DNA of 44,858 bases from contig JALXAQ010000192.1 of the NCBI GenBank assembly GCA_026991885.1, positions 1 to 44,858 on the forward strand, written 5' to 3'. The notes below the pieces were generated by a model. That model was not told the origin of the DNA. It saw nothing but the letters and a program-made list of their open reading frames with translations, and ran no database searches. Positions 33,902-42,183 of this stretch are shown here, in pieces. The DNA is from Thiotrichaceae bacterium (lineage in GTDB: Bacteria; Pseudomonadota; Gammaproteobacteria; Beggiatoales; Beggiatoaceae). Position 1 is the first letter of the stretch. Every line of letters begins with the position of its first letter. The position numbers were made by a program, and so were the translations under genes.

Positions 33902-36103
33902 CTAATTTTTACGCCACACCCTCATCACATTAGGCAAAGCATCAATTTTCCCCAAAGCACTGTTTAATTGCTCAAGATGACTCACCTCAAGAGTAAAGCT
34001 CATATCAACACTATTATTACTCGTACTCGTCTGACTATCGAGAATGTTAATTTTTTCATTGGCAACAATTGAAGAAATATCGCGCAATAAACCCGTCCGA
34101 TCAAATCCACTGATCAGAATCTCCACTGGATAAACAAAAGCTTGTTTCGCATTCCCTTGCCGCCATTCAACCTCAATCAGACGCTGATTACCCGCCTCTT
34201 GCCAATGTAAAGCATTCGGACAATCGCGGCGATGCACTATCACCCCTCGCCCTTTACTAATATAACCGACGATGGGATCATAAGGCACAGGTTGACAACA
34301 AGGTGCCCTTTGAATCAATAAACCACCAACACCTTTGATATCGATACTATCTTGAGAATTATTGCTAATAATTGGAAGAACTTTCTTTTTTTTCGGTAAA
34401 ACTTGTTCTTTGAAGCTATTAGCAATCTGGCTGATACTCGTGTCGCCGCATCCCACAGAAGCTAATAACTCATCCTCCGATTTAAAACGCAAAGCTTGCG
34501 CTAATTGAGCAAGCCTATAATTTTTAATATTCAAAGGTCGTAAAAACCGTTCTAATAACTTCCGTCCATCACTGATATTTTGTTGAAAATCTTGTTTTTT
34601 AAACCACTGTCTAACCCTAGAACGAGCTGTTGACGTTTTCAAATAACCTGCTTGTGGAATCAACCAATCGCGAGAAGGTTTTTCCGCTTTCCCAGTCAAA
34701 ATTTCAACCAATTCACCACTTTTTAGAGTGTATGTCAATGGAACAATGCGATGATTGATTTTAGCACCCCGACAACAATGCCCTAACTCAGTATGAATAC
34801 AATAAGCAAAATCCAACGGCGTTGCACCTTGCTGCAAATCTATCACTTCACCTTTCGGAGACAGCACATAAACGCGAGTTTCAAAAATCTCAGCCTTGAA
34901 ACGATCAATCAAATCGCCAGGCTCACCATCCTCATCTTTCCACTGTAGAATTTGCCGCAGCCAAGCAATTTTGTGTTCAAAAGCATGATCATGTTGACTA
35001 TCATTTTCCTTATAACGCCAATGTGCAGCAACACCCAATTCCGCATGATGATGCATCGTGTGAGTACGGATTTGCACCTCAAAAATTTTTTGATCAGGAC
35101 CTATCACAGCCGTATGCAAAGACTGATAATTATTGTTTTTCGGCTTAGCAATATAATCATCAAATTCAGAACGAATCGGTTGCCATTGATTGTGAACAAG
35201 TCCCAGCGTCATATAACATTCAGTCACAGTCTTAACCAATACGCGCACCGCACGTACATCAAAAACTTCATCAAAATCAATATCTTTTTTCTGCATTTTC
35301 CGCCAAATACTGTAAATATGTTTAGGGCGGCCAGAAATTTTCGCCTGAATACCAGCATCAGCAAGTGCCTCAGACAAACTCTTTATCACTTGCTCGATAT
35401 AATTTTCTCTATCAATACGACGCTCATCTAAAAGTCGTGCCAATTTTTTGTATGTCTCAGGCTCCAAATAACGCAAAGATAAATCTTCAAGTTCCCATTT
35501 TATCTGCCAAATACCAAGGCGATTAGCGAGGGGAGCAAATAAATCTAAAGTTTCACGCGCCATACGTTGCTGTTTGTCTGCTGAATGATGAAGCAAAACG
35601 CGCATATTATCTAAACGATCAGCTAATTTGATAAATACAACCCGTATATCTTCAGCCATCGCCAGCAACATTTTCCGCAGCCTTTCGATTTGGTGCTGAG
35701 TATTAATCGTTTTATCCGACTTATCATTGAGTTCCTCAATAAATTTCATCTTGGCAACACCATCGACTAAGTGCGCCACCTCACTGCCAAAACGTTTTTC
35801 AATATCATCAAGCATGATTTTTGGTTTATCTTCAACAATATCATGCAAAATCGCAGCAACAAGCACCTCAGTATCCATACCCAATTGCGCCAATGTGTTA
35901 GCAACATTAACCACATGGATGAGAAAAGGTTCACCAGGCGCCCGCGTTTGGGATTGATGTACCTCCTTTGCCCAAATACAAGCCTTAAAAATCGTTTGCC
36001 TCACAGCAAGCGGGCGATCTTTGGTAATGCGTTTTACCCAAATATTGATATCAAACACATCGCCAGTGCTAGATTTTGGGAGGGAATTTGTAGTACTGAC
36101 CAT
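33902..36103 (-). CDS. relA: long RelA/SpoT homologue, (p)ppGpp synthetase with intact-looking hydrolase site
   Basis: This 733-residue protein has HD, synthetase, TGS, zinc-finger-like and ACT domains in order. The synthetase has the acidic EFDD motif (313-316) typical of RelA rather than the RxKD of SpoT/Rel, plus RPKHIYSIWRKMQKK. The HD domain, however, keeps His63, His87-Asp88, Glu91-Asp92, Asp162 and Asn166 (LADRLDNMR). These are the positions of the manganese ligands and catalytic residues that E. coli RelA has lost. It may therefore both make and degrade (p)ppGpp. TGS (RVYVLSPKGEVIDL) and ACT (VEILISGFDRTGLLRDI) are intact. Monocistronic. The symbol is given by synthetase type. Confidence 0.9.
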   Translation of the reverse strand: MVSTTNSLPKSSTGDVFDINIWVKRITKDRPLAVRQTIFKACIWAKEVHQSQTRAPGEPFLIHVVNVANTLAQLGMDTEVLVAAILHDIVEDKPKIMLDDIEKRFGSEVAHLVDGVAKMKFIEELNDKSDKTINTQHQIERLRKMLLAMAEDIRVVFIKLADRLDNMRVLLHHSADKQQRMARETLDLFAPLANRLGIWQIKWELEDLSLRYLEPETYKKLARLLDERRIDRENYIEQVIKSLSEALADAGIQAKISGRPKHIYSIWRKMQKKDIDFDEVFDVRAVRVLVKTVTECYMTLGLVHNQWQPIRSEFDDYIAKPKNNNYQSLHTAVIGPDQKIFEVQIRTHTMHHHAELGVAAHWRYKENDSQHDHAFEHKIAWLRQILQWKDEDGEPGDLIDRFKAEIFETRVYVLSPKGEVIDLQQGATPLDFAYCIHTELGHCCRGAKINHRIVPLTYTLKSGELVEILTGKAEKPSRDWLIPQAGYLKTSTARSRVRQWFKKQDFQQNISDGRKLLERFLRPLNIKNYRLAQLAQALRFKSEDELLASVGCGDTSISQIANSFKEQVLPKKKKVLPIISNNSQDSIDIKGVGGLLIQRAPCCQPVPYDPIVGYISKGRGVIVHRRDCPNALHWQEAGNQRLIEVEWRQGNAKQAFVYPVEILISGFDRTGLLRDISSIVANEKINILDSQTSTSNNSVDMSFTLEVSHLEQLNSALGKIDALPNVMRVWRKN

Positions 36104-36207
36104 TTTAGTAGTCTCAGTCTTGATATGCTTTACACAAATCGTTATCTTAAACGAGCGGCATGAAAGTTAATTGATAAAGCGATTTTTGTCAACACAAAGG
36201 ACGATAG

Positions 36208-36413
36208 ATGAAAACGATACTTTGTGACACCACAATGGATGAATTGATAGACGATATACAAGATATCATGGCTGAAATTATCCAAATAGTTCCTAAATTT
36301 ATAGATGTTTATTTATACCTATAGAAAAAAAGTTAGCCGGTGCCTCCATTGATTTTGAAATTAAGTACACCACAGAATGGGGTGATCCTTATACGACAGG
36401 GCAAACAACTTGA
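36208..36413 (+). pseudogene. small hypothetical gene broken by a frameshift
   Basis: A short frame opens at ATG 36208 (MKTILCDTTMDELIDDIQ...) and stops at TAG 36322-36324. The next part continues in another frame as FIPIEKKLAGASIDFEIKYT and on to TGA 36411-36413. The total of 206 nt is one base short of 69 codons, so a single-base loss near 36305-36315 explains the break. The joined product would be about 68 residues with an acidic amphipathic first half. I do not recognise the family. It lies in the 351-bp gap between the relA-type gene and ribBA; the remaining gap sequence is AT-rich with no other gene. Confidence 0.5.
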
Positions 36414-36454
36414 ATAATTCAGTTGTGCCATAAACTATATGTTACAATCTCACT

Positions 36455-37579
36455 ATGTCCCTAAACAATATAAAAGAAATTATTGCAGATATTCAACAAG
36501 GCAAAATGGTTATTCTCATGGATGATGAAGACCGAGAAAATGAAGGCGACTTAATTATGGCAGCTAGTCAAGTGCAAGCCAAAGACATAAACTTTATGGC
36601 ACGTTATGGACGCGGCTTAATTTGTCTGACATTAACCAAAGAACGCTGTCAACAACTACAATTGCCACTCATGGTTAATGAAAATAATGCAGCGCATACC
36701 ACCAATTTTACCGTCTCTATTGAAGCGGCTAAAGGAGTGACGACCGGCATTTCAGCCGCAGATAGAGCCGTCACAATTCGTGCCGCTGTCGCCCCCAATG
36801 CCAAACCGTCTGACTTAGTACAACCAGGGCATATTTTCCCCTTGATGGCACAACAAGGCGGCGTACTCAGACGCGCAGGGCATACCGAAGCAGCTTGTGA
36901 TTTGGCACGTTTAGCAGGACTAGACCCAGCGGCGGTCATTGTAGAAATCCTCAATGAAGATGGCACTATGGCACGTCGCCCAGATTTAGAAAGCTTTGCT
37001 GAGCAGCATGACTTAAAAATAGGGACCATTGCCGATTTAATCCATTTTCGCGTTGAGCATGAAAAAACCGTAGAACGAGTGGCGAATTGCGACTGGCCTA
37101 CCAAATTTGGAGACTTTCAACTCTTTGCCTATCAAGACAGTATTGATCAAGTCTTACATTTCGCTTTAGTCAAAGGAAAAATACAAACAAATGAACCCGT
37201 ATTAGTGCGGGTACATATTCATAATAGTTTGTGTGACTTGACAGCCAGTGTACGTGAAGAATGTGGATGGCCTTTGCGTGACGCACTTAGAAGAGTGGCA
37301 GAAGAAGAATCTGGCATCGTAGTGATCCTACATCAACCAGACGATCAAGAGCTACTCCTTAATCAGATTCGCCATTGTTGCCGTCAAGACAAAGGCGAAG
37401 ATTTACCCGCACAACCTTCAACACATAATTTACGCACCCATGGTTTGGGCGCACAAATTTTGTCAGATTTAGGGGTAAGCAAAATGCGAGTACTCAGTGC
37501 TCCGAAAAAAATACATGCACTTTCAGGTTTTGGACTGGAAGTCGTCGACTATGTGATTAATGATAAAAAAGCCTTATGA
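36455..37579 (+). CDS. ribB: 3,4-dihydroxy-2-butanone-4-phosphate synthase with degenerate GTP cyclohydrolase II domain
   Basis: This 374-residue protein has an N-terminal RibB domain that makes 3,4-dihydroxy-2-butanone 4-phosphate for riboflavin synthesis. Its acidic loop [15 protein letters not shown] and the [14 protein letters not shown] segment are intact. The C-terminal domain resembles RibA, but the zinc motif CLTGD...RCDCG reads NSLCD...REECG. Two of three cysteine ligands are missing, so GTP cyclohydrolase II activity is unlikely. This is the RibBX-type arrangement; a separate ribA should exist elsewhere. Its stop overlaps the ribH start by four bases. I see no FMN riboswitch consensus upstream. 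Confidence 0.92.
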   Translation: MSLNNIKEIIADIQQGKMVILMDDEDRENEGDLIMAASQVQAKDINFMARYGRGLICLTLTKERCQQLQLPLMVNENNAAHTTNFTVSIEAAKGVTTGISAADRAVTIRAAVAPNAKPSDLVQPGHIFPLMAQQGGVLRRAGHTEAACDLARLAGLDPAAVIVEILNEDGTMARRPDLESFAEQHDLKIGTIADLIHFRVEHEKTVERVANCDWPTKFGDFQLFAYQDSIDQVLHFALVKGKIQTNEPVLVRVHIHNSLCDLTASVREECGWPLRDALRRVAEEESGIVVILHQPDDQELLLNQIRHCCRQDKGEDLPAQPSTHNLRTHGLGAQILSDLGVSKMRVLSAPKKIHALSGFGLEVVDYVINDKKAL

Positions 37580-38040
37580 GTACAATAATTGAAGGAAATT
37601 TTATAAATTGTGATGCCCCCTATGCCATTGTAGTAGGGCGCTTTAATAGTTTTGTCACAGAAAGTTTGCTTGAAGGAGCATTAGACACACTAAAGCGGCA
37701 TGGCGTCACAGATGACAACATAACAGTCGTCCGAATACCAGGTGCCTATGAAATGCCACTCGTCGCACAACGTTTGGCTACCAGTGGCAAATATACAGCG
37801 ATTATTGCCATCGGTGCCGTCATTCGCGGTGGTACCCCCCATTTTGATTACGTCGCGGGCGAATGTTCTAAAGGACTTGCGACAGTCTCACTACAAACGA
37901 ATATTCCAATCGCATTTGGCGTATTGACAGTTGATAGCATTGAACAAGCAATAGAACGAGCAGGAACAAAAGCAGGCAATAAAGGCGCAGATGCCGCCTT
38001 GTCAGCCATTGAAATGGTCAGTTTACTTTTACAATTATGA
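37576..38040 (+). CDS. ribH: 6,7-dimethyl-8-ribityllumazine synthase
   Basis: This 154-residue enzyme condenses the RibB product with 5-amino-6-ribitylaminouracil, the penultimate step to riboflavin. Motifs are [18 protein letters not shown] (substrate loop), [17 protein letters not shown] and [18 protein letters not shown] with the catalytic His. It probably assembles into pentamers or a capsid of pentamers. An ATGA overlap with ribB upstream and nusB 5 nt downstream make a tight operon. Confidence 0.96.
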   Translation: MSTIIEGNFINCDAPYAIVVGRFNSFVTESLLEGALDTLKRHGVTDDNITVVRIPGAYEMPLVAQRLATSGKYTAIIAIGAVIRGGTPHFDYVAGECSKGLATVSLQTNIPIAFGVLTVDSIEQAIERAGTKAGNKGADAALSAIEMVSLLLQL

Positions 38041-38044
38041 AAAA

Positions 38045-38470
38045 ATGAAACAAAAATTTTCACCCAAAGCTCGCTCCGCCGCCCGCCAACGGGTATTGCA
38101 AGCCTTATATCAATGGCAACTGACACAACAAGATATCCAACTCATTAACACACAGTTTTTGGAAGAACAAGAAATGGGTAAAGTCGATATACCTTATTTT
38201 AAAAAGTTATTGCATGACATTCCCCAACAACATGAACAATTGGATACCGCCTTTACCCCATTCTTAGATCGTAGCCTCACCCAACTTGATCCGGTTGAAC
38301 TCACGATTTTACGAATAGGTTGTTATGAACTGACTTATTGCCCAAAAATTCCTTTTAAAGTTGTAATTAATGAGGCTGTGGAATTGGCCAAAAAATTTGG
38401 GGCAGAAAAAAGTCACAAATATATCAATGGTATTTTGGATAAACTTGTCAAACAAAAATCATCCACCTAA
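38045..38470 (+). CDS. nusB: transcription antitermination factor NusB
   Basis: This 141-residue all-helical protein binds boxA RNA with NusE (S10) in rRNA antitermination. Signatures are ARSAARQRVLQALYQWQ near the N-terminus, RSLTQLDPVELTILRIGCYEL and VVINEAVELAKKFGAEKSHKYINGILDKL. The ATG at 38045 was chosen, five bases after ribH. An earlier in-frame ATG at 37991 lies inside ribH and is unlikely. The ribB-ribH-nusB order is standard. Confidence 0.95.
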   Translation: MKQKFSPKARSAARQRVLQALYQWQLTQQDIQLINTQFLEEQEMGKVDIPYFKKLLHDIPQQHEQLDTAFTPFLDRSLTQLDPVELTILRIGCYELTYCPKIPFKVVINEAVELAKKFGAEKSHKYINGILDKLVKQKSST

Positions 38471-38479
38471 GATTTAGGA

Positions 38480-38498
38480 GTCCACCTTCGGTTTGGAC
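38480..38498. repeat. GTCCACC...TTTGGAC variant of the dispersed palindrome
   Basis: The stretch between nusB and the PP0621-like gene begins GGAGTCCACC and ends GGTTTGGAC. It is the reverse-orientation match of the variant at 17879-17896 and lies just before the next start codon. Confidence 0.55.
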
Positions 38499-38508
38499 TA
38501 GGGAAATT

Positions 38509-38766
38509 ATGATTTCTATACGATCTATACTACTAATATTATTAGTTTGGTCACTCTTGTGGCTTGCACAACGCTGGTATAAAAAAAATCAGCAAAAACA
38601 AAATCAATCGAAGACAAGGTTACAACCCCAAAGGAAAACCGAGCACAGTATGATGGTGCGTTGTGATCATTGTGGATTATATTTTCCTGAACAAGAGGCA
38701 CTCCACTCAGGTAAGGCGCGTTATTGTTGTGAAGCGCATAAACGAGCCGATCAACAACCCAGATGA
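38509..38766 (+). CDS. PP0621-like small membrane protein with cysteine motif
   Basis: This 85-residue protein has one N-terminal membrane helix (ISIRSILLILLVWSLLWLA), a basic Gln-rich linker and a C-terminal metal-binding-type module. The module is MVRCDHCGLYFPEQEAL followed by ARYCCEAHKR (CxxC ... CC/H). This matches the family annotated PP0621, which is commonly found next to pilS. Function is unknown; the Cys/His set suggests zinc binding facing the cytoplasm. Its stop overlaps the pilS start by four bases, so they are translationally coupled. Confidence 0.82.
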   Translation: MISIRSILLILLVWSLLWLAQRWYKKNQQKQNQSKTRLQPQRKTEHSMMVRCDHCGLYFPEQEALHSGKARYCCEAHKRADQQPR

Positions 38767-40358
38767 CTCCAACACTTGTTCAAGTCGATAACCCGACTCA
38801 GCCTAACAATTGGAAAGCACTTTACCTATTCAACCTCTATCGCTTCACGGTTCCAACGGTTTTTGTTGCATCAGTTCTTGCCGGCATTTCACCTAGCTAT
38901 TTAGGACCCTTTGATGAGCGTTTATTTTTGATCACAGGCTGCCTCTATTCAGCCTTTGCTATAATATGTTTCTTCGCCATCAAACAAAATTGGCTACCCT
39001 TTAAAGTCCAAGTACTCGGACAATTTTTATTAGATATACTAGCCATAATGCTATTAATGCATGCCAGTGGTGGGGTGAGCAGTGGTTTAGGCATATTATT
39101 AGTAGTCGTGATTGCCGGAGGGAGTTTACTCACAGAAGGAAAAACAGCCTTTTTCTTTGCCGCAATCGCCAGTTTATCTGTGCTGCTTCATGCCAGCCTC
39201 GCTGATCTTCATCATTGGTTTTCAGACACCAATTATACTCATGCAGGTTTACTGGGAATCAGCTTTTTTGCAACTGCATTTTTAGCACATACCTTAGCAC
39301 AACGGATTAAAGCCAGTGAAGCGCTCGCAGAACGACGCGGAGTTCATTTACAATATTTGGCGCAACTCAATGCCCAAATCGTGCAACACATCCAATCAGG
39401 CATTATAGTCATTGATATCGTCGGACGCATTCGTTTTTTTAATGAAGCGGCACTACGTTTTTTAGGATTAAACGAGCAACCGACGGACCGGACATTGAGT
39501 TCGCTTGCACCCAAATTAGCCGAACAGGTCACAAATTGGCAAAAAAGTCGTCGTTCAGTATCCCCTTTGTTTCGTCCAGAAGCAGGGGAAGTTGATCTCA
39601 TTGCCACATTTACAGAATTGAATCAAGGGGAGACTACCAATGTATTGATTTTGTTGGAAGATGCGACACTCACAGCGCAACAGGCTCAACGATTGAAATT
39701 AGCCTCATTAGGCCGCTTAACTGCCAGCATTGCCCATGAAATACGCAACCCACTGGGCGCTATCAGCCATGCTGGACAATTATTAGCAGAATCCACTCAC
39801 ATTTCCCAAGAAGATCAACGATTAACTCAAATTATTGCACAACATTCGCAACGTGTGAATACCATTATTGAAAATGTCTTGCAATTGAGTCGGCGTTCAT
39901 CCGCCAAGACCCAATCTTTTGATTTACAGGCTTGGTTACAATCTTACCTTGATGGATTTATAACCCGACAATATTTAAGCAATACTGATATACACTTGCA
40001 GAGTGATTATCATAGCTTGATGGTATGTTTTGATCCCGATCAACTAGAACAAGTAATATATAACTTATGTGAAAATGGATTACGTTATAGCCAAGGCACA
40101 CCTTTACTTGAATTGACAATTTCTCTGAGTGAAGAAACAAACAGCCCTTATCTTGACATACGAGATCATGGTCAAGGAATGACAGAAAAAGTCAAAGCAC
40201 AGATATTTGAACCGTTTTTTACGACAGAATCCAAAGGAACAGGATTAGGATTATATCTTGCCAAAGAAATTTGCGAAGCGAATCAAGCGTCTTTGCAGTT
40301 ATCCTCAAATAGCAATCTAGGTTGCTGTTTTCGCATTTATTTTTCTTCTGAACTTTAA
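38763..40358 (+). CDS. pilS: sensor histidine kinase PilS
   Basis: This 531-residue kinase has about six N-terminal membrane helices (residues about 30-175), a PAS-like domain (about 205-300, IVIDIVGRIRFFNEAALRFLG), then HisKA and HATPase domains. The phospho-His is in LTASIAHEIRNPLGAI. The N box is QVIYNLCENGLRYS, and the ATP-lid motifs are DHGQGM and GTGLGLYLAKEI. In Pseudomonas PilS senses pilin levels in the membrane and controls PilR and so pilA transcription. The adjacent pilR supports the name. Type IV pili could serve gliding or attachment here. Confidence 0.93.
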   Translation: MTPTLVQVDNPTQPNNWKALYLFNLYRFTVPTVFVASVLAGISPSYLGPFDERLFLITGCLYSAFAIICFFAIKQNWLPFKVQVLGQFLLDILAIMLLMHASGGVSSGLGILLVVVIAGGSLLTEGKTAFFFAAIASLSVLLHASLADLHHWFSDTNYTHAGLLGISFFATAFLAHTLAQRIKASEALAERRGVHLQYLAQLNAQIVQHIQSGIIVIDIVGRIRFFNEAALRFLGLNEQPTDRTLSSLAPKLAEQVTNWQKSRRSVSPLFRPEAGEVDLIATFTELNQGETTNVLILLEDATLTAQQAQRLKLASLGRLTASIAHEIRNPLGAISHAGQLLAESTHISQEDQRLTQIIAQHSQRVNTIIENVLQLSRRSSAKTQSFDLQAWLQSYLDGFITRQYLSNTDIHLQSDYHSLMVCFDPDQLEQVIYNLCENGLRYSQGTPLLELTISLSEETNSPYLDIRDHGQGMTEKVKAQIFEPFFTTESKGTGLGLYLAKEICEANQASLQLSSNSNLGCCFRIYFSSEL

Positions 40359-40369
40359 CTGAACACTGA
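40356..40369 (+). promoter_or_regulatory. TAACTGA heptamer and a near copy before the pilR start
   Basis: TAACTGA (40356-40362) is followed at once by ACACTGA (40363-40369) and then the pilR ATG at 40372, in the 13-bp gap after pilS. No purine-rich Shine-Dalgarno is present. The layout mirrors the dacA leader. Confidence 0.5.
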
Positions 40370-40371
40370 AA

Positions 40372-41727
40372 ATGTCAAAACCACTTTGCTTAGTTGTAGA
40401 TGACGAACCTGATATTCTTGAATTATTGGTTATGACCTTAAAACCGATGGGCATCACCTGTTATACCGCCGAAACACTCGCACAAGCTCAAGAATATTTG
40501 CTTGCATACGAAATTGACTTATGTTTAACAGATATGCGCTTACCAGATGGCAATGGCATCGAACTCGTTACCACCTTCGGGCATCAAACCCCCATTATAG
40601 TGATTACAGCCCATGGCAATGTTGAATCTGCTGTCGCAGCCATGAAAGCCGGCGCATTTGATTTTATTGCCAAACCTGTCAAACTTTTGGAATTACGCAA
40701 TCTAATTACCACTGCCTTACAATTGCCTAAACCCGACAAACAAACAAAACCAGCACAAAAAAAAGAGCCTGAAAATATTCTGTTATCCAAACTTGTGGGT
40801 CGCTCTGAAGCCATGCAAACCGTCCGCGCTAAAATCGAAAAATTAGCACGCAGTCAAGCGCATATCTATATTAAAGGCGAATCGGGTACTGGAAAAGAAG
40901 TCGTTGCTCACCTGATCCATGCTTTAGGTGCTCGTGCTAAGCAAGCTTTTACACCCGTTAATTGTGGCGCTATACCAACGGAACTCATGGAAAGCGAATT
41001 TTTTGGACACAAAAAAGGAGCGCATTCCACAGCACATAATGATAAAAAAGGACTTTTTCAGACAGCAGATGGGGGAACCTTGTTTCTTGATGAAATTGCC
41101 GACTTACCCTTACACATGCAAGTCAAACTATTGCGGGTGATTCAGGAAAAACAAGTGCGCCCGCTTGGTGCTGCAAAAGAAATACCCGTAGATGTTCGCA
41201 TACTCAGTGCCACGCACCGCAATTTAGCCGAATTAGTCAAACAAGGTCAATTTAGACAAGACTTATTTTACCGTGTCAACGTCATTGAACTCTATATTCC
41301 ACCCTTGCGTGAACGTCTCGAAGATATTCCAGACTTAGTCGCCAAAATTTTGACGAAATTAAAATCAAACGACACAACAAATGAATACCACCAACAAACA
41401 ACCATATCAGACAAAGCTATAAAATCATTACAAGCTTATAGCTACCCGGGTAATGTGCGAGAATTAGAAAATATGCTTGAACGTGCAGTCACCCTTTGTG
41501 AAAACAATATTATTAAACCTCAAGATTTGCAATTACCAGAAGCAACACTGCCTAATCATCAAGAACAAGCTGGTTTTCGCAGCCACATGGAAGAGGTAGA
41601 AAGAAACACCATTATGAATGCCTTAACACAAACTCAAGGCAATAAGGCGAAAGCCGCTAAATTATTAAGTATCAGTTACAGCACCTTACGTTATCGAATC
41701 CAAAAACACAATATTAAATATAAATAA
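40372..41727 (+). CDS. pilR: NtrC-family response regulator PilR with altered GAFTGA loop
   Basis: This 451-residue protein has a receiver (Asp10-Asp11, Asp54, Thr79, Lys101), an AAA+ domain and a Fis-type helix-turn-helix (NKAKAAKLLSISYSTLRYRI). Walker A is GESGTGKE (169-176) and Walker B is GGTLFLDEIADLP. The L1 loop that touches sigma54, normally GAFTGA (GSFTGA in Pseudomonas PilR), reads GAHSTA (216-221). The aromatic and Thr-Gly positions are lost while flanking FFGHKK and DKKGLFQ are kept. Open-complex formation with sigma54 may therefore be impaired or replaced. It partners with PilS upstream, and its stop overlaps the dut start by one base. Confidence 0.92.
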   Translation: MSKPLCLVVDDEPDILELLVMTLKPMGITCYTAETLAQAQEYLLAYEIDLCLTDMRLPDGNGIELVTTFGHQTPIIVITAHGNVESAVAAMKAGAFDFIAKPVKLLELRNLITTALQLPKPDKQTKPAQKKEPENILLSKLVGRSEAMQTVRAKIEKLARSQAHIYIKGESGTGKEVVAHLIHALGARAKQAFTPVNCGAIPTELMESEFFGHKKGAHSTAHNDKKGLFQTADGGTLFLDEIADLPLHMQVKLLRVIQEKQVRPLGAAKEIPVDVRILSATHRNLAELVKQGQFRQDLFYRVNVIELYIPPLRERLEDIPDLVAKILTKLKSNDTTNEYHQQTTISDKAIKSLQAYSYPGNVRELENMLERAVTLCENNIIKPQDLQLPEATLPNHQEQAGFRSHMEEVERNTIMNALTQTQGNKAKAAKLLSISYSTLRYRIQKHNIKYK

Positions 41728-42176
41728 TGCGAACCATAGAAGCAACCATTATAAATCCCTTAATGGGCAAAGAAATTCCCTTACCAAGCTATTCAACAGA
41801 TGGCGCGGCAGCTATCGACTTACGGGCTTGTATTACAGCCCCCTTAACAATTCAAGCTCAAGAAACGAAACTGATTGGCAGTGGAATTGCTATCAATATC
41901 CATGATCCCAATCTGGCTGCTGTCTTATTACCCCGTTCTGGATTAGGGCTTCATCATGGAATCGTATTAGGTAATCTAGTCGGATTAATCGATTCAGATT
42001 ATAGAAAGGAAATTCAGATCGCAGTTTGGAACCGGAGCAACAAAGCTTTTACAATTCAACAGGGAGAACGGCTATGCCAAATCGTCTTTGTGCCGATTCT
42101 CCAAGTCAAATTTAAGTGGGTAACGCATCTCGAAGATAATGGACGCGACGGATTTGGTTCGACGGGATTAAATTGA
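41727..42176 (+). CDS. dut: dUTP diphosphatase
   Basis: This 149-residue trimeric dUTPase hydrolyses dUTP to dUMP, keeping uracil out of DNA and feeding thymidylate synthesis. All five motifs are visible: DGAAAIDLRA, LPRSGLGLHHG, GNLVGLIDSDYRKEI, GERLCQIVFVP and GRDGFGSTG. The start shares one base with the pilR stop (TAATG). Usually the gene follows coaBC; here it lies between pilR and a kinase. Confidence 0.95.
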   Translation: MRTIEATIINPLMGKEIPLPSYSTDGAAAIDLRACITAPLTIQAQETKLIGSGIAINIHDPNLAAVLLPRSGLGLHHGIVLGNLVGLIDSDYRKEIQIAVWNRSNKAFTIQQGERLCQIVFVPILQVKFKWVTHLEDNGRDGFGSTGLN

Positions 42177-42183
42177 TCACATT

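Noticed and set aside
36325..36454. FMN riboswitch upstream of ribB
   Set aside because: No conserved RFN-element segments were found in the short AT-rich leader, and a broken gene occupies much of the gap.
36649..37104. A 151-codon minus-strand frame inside ribB
   Set aside because: It lies antisense to a clearly conserved enzyme and has no recognisable features or start site.
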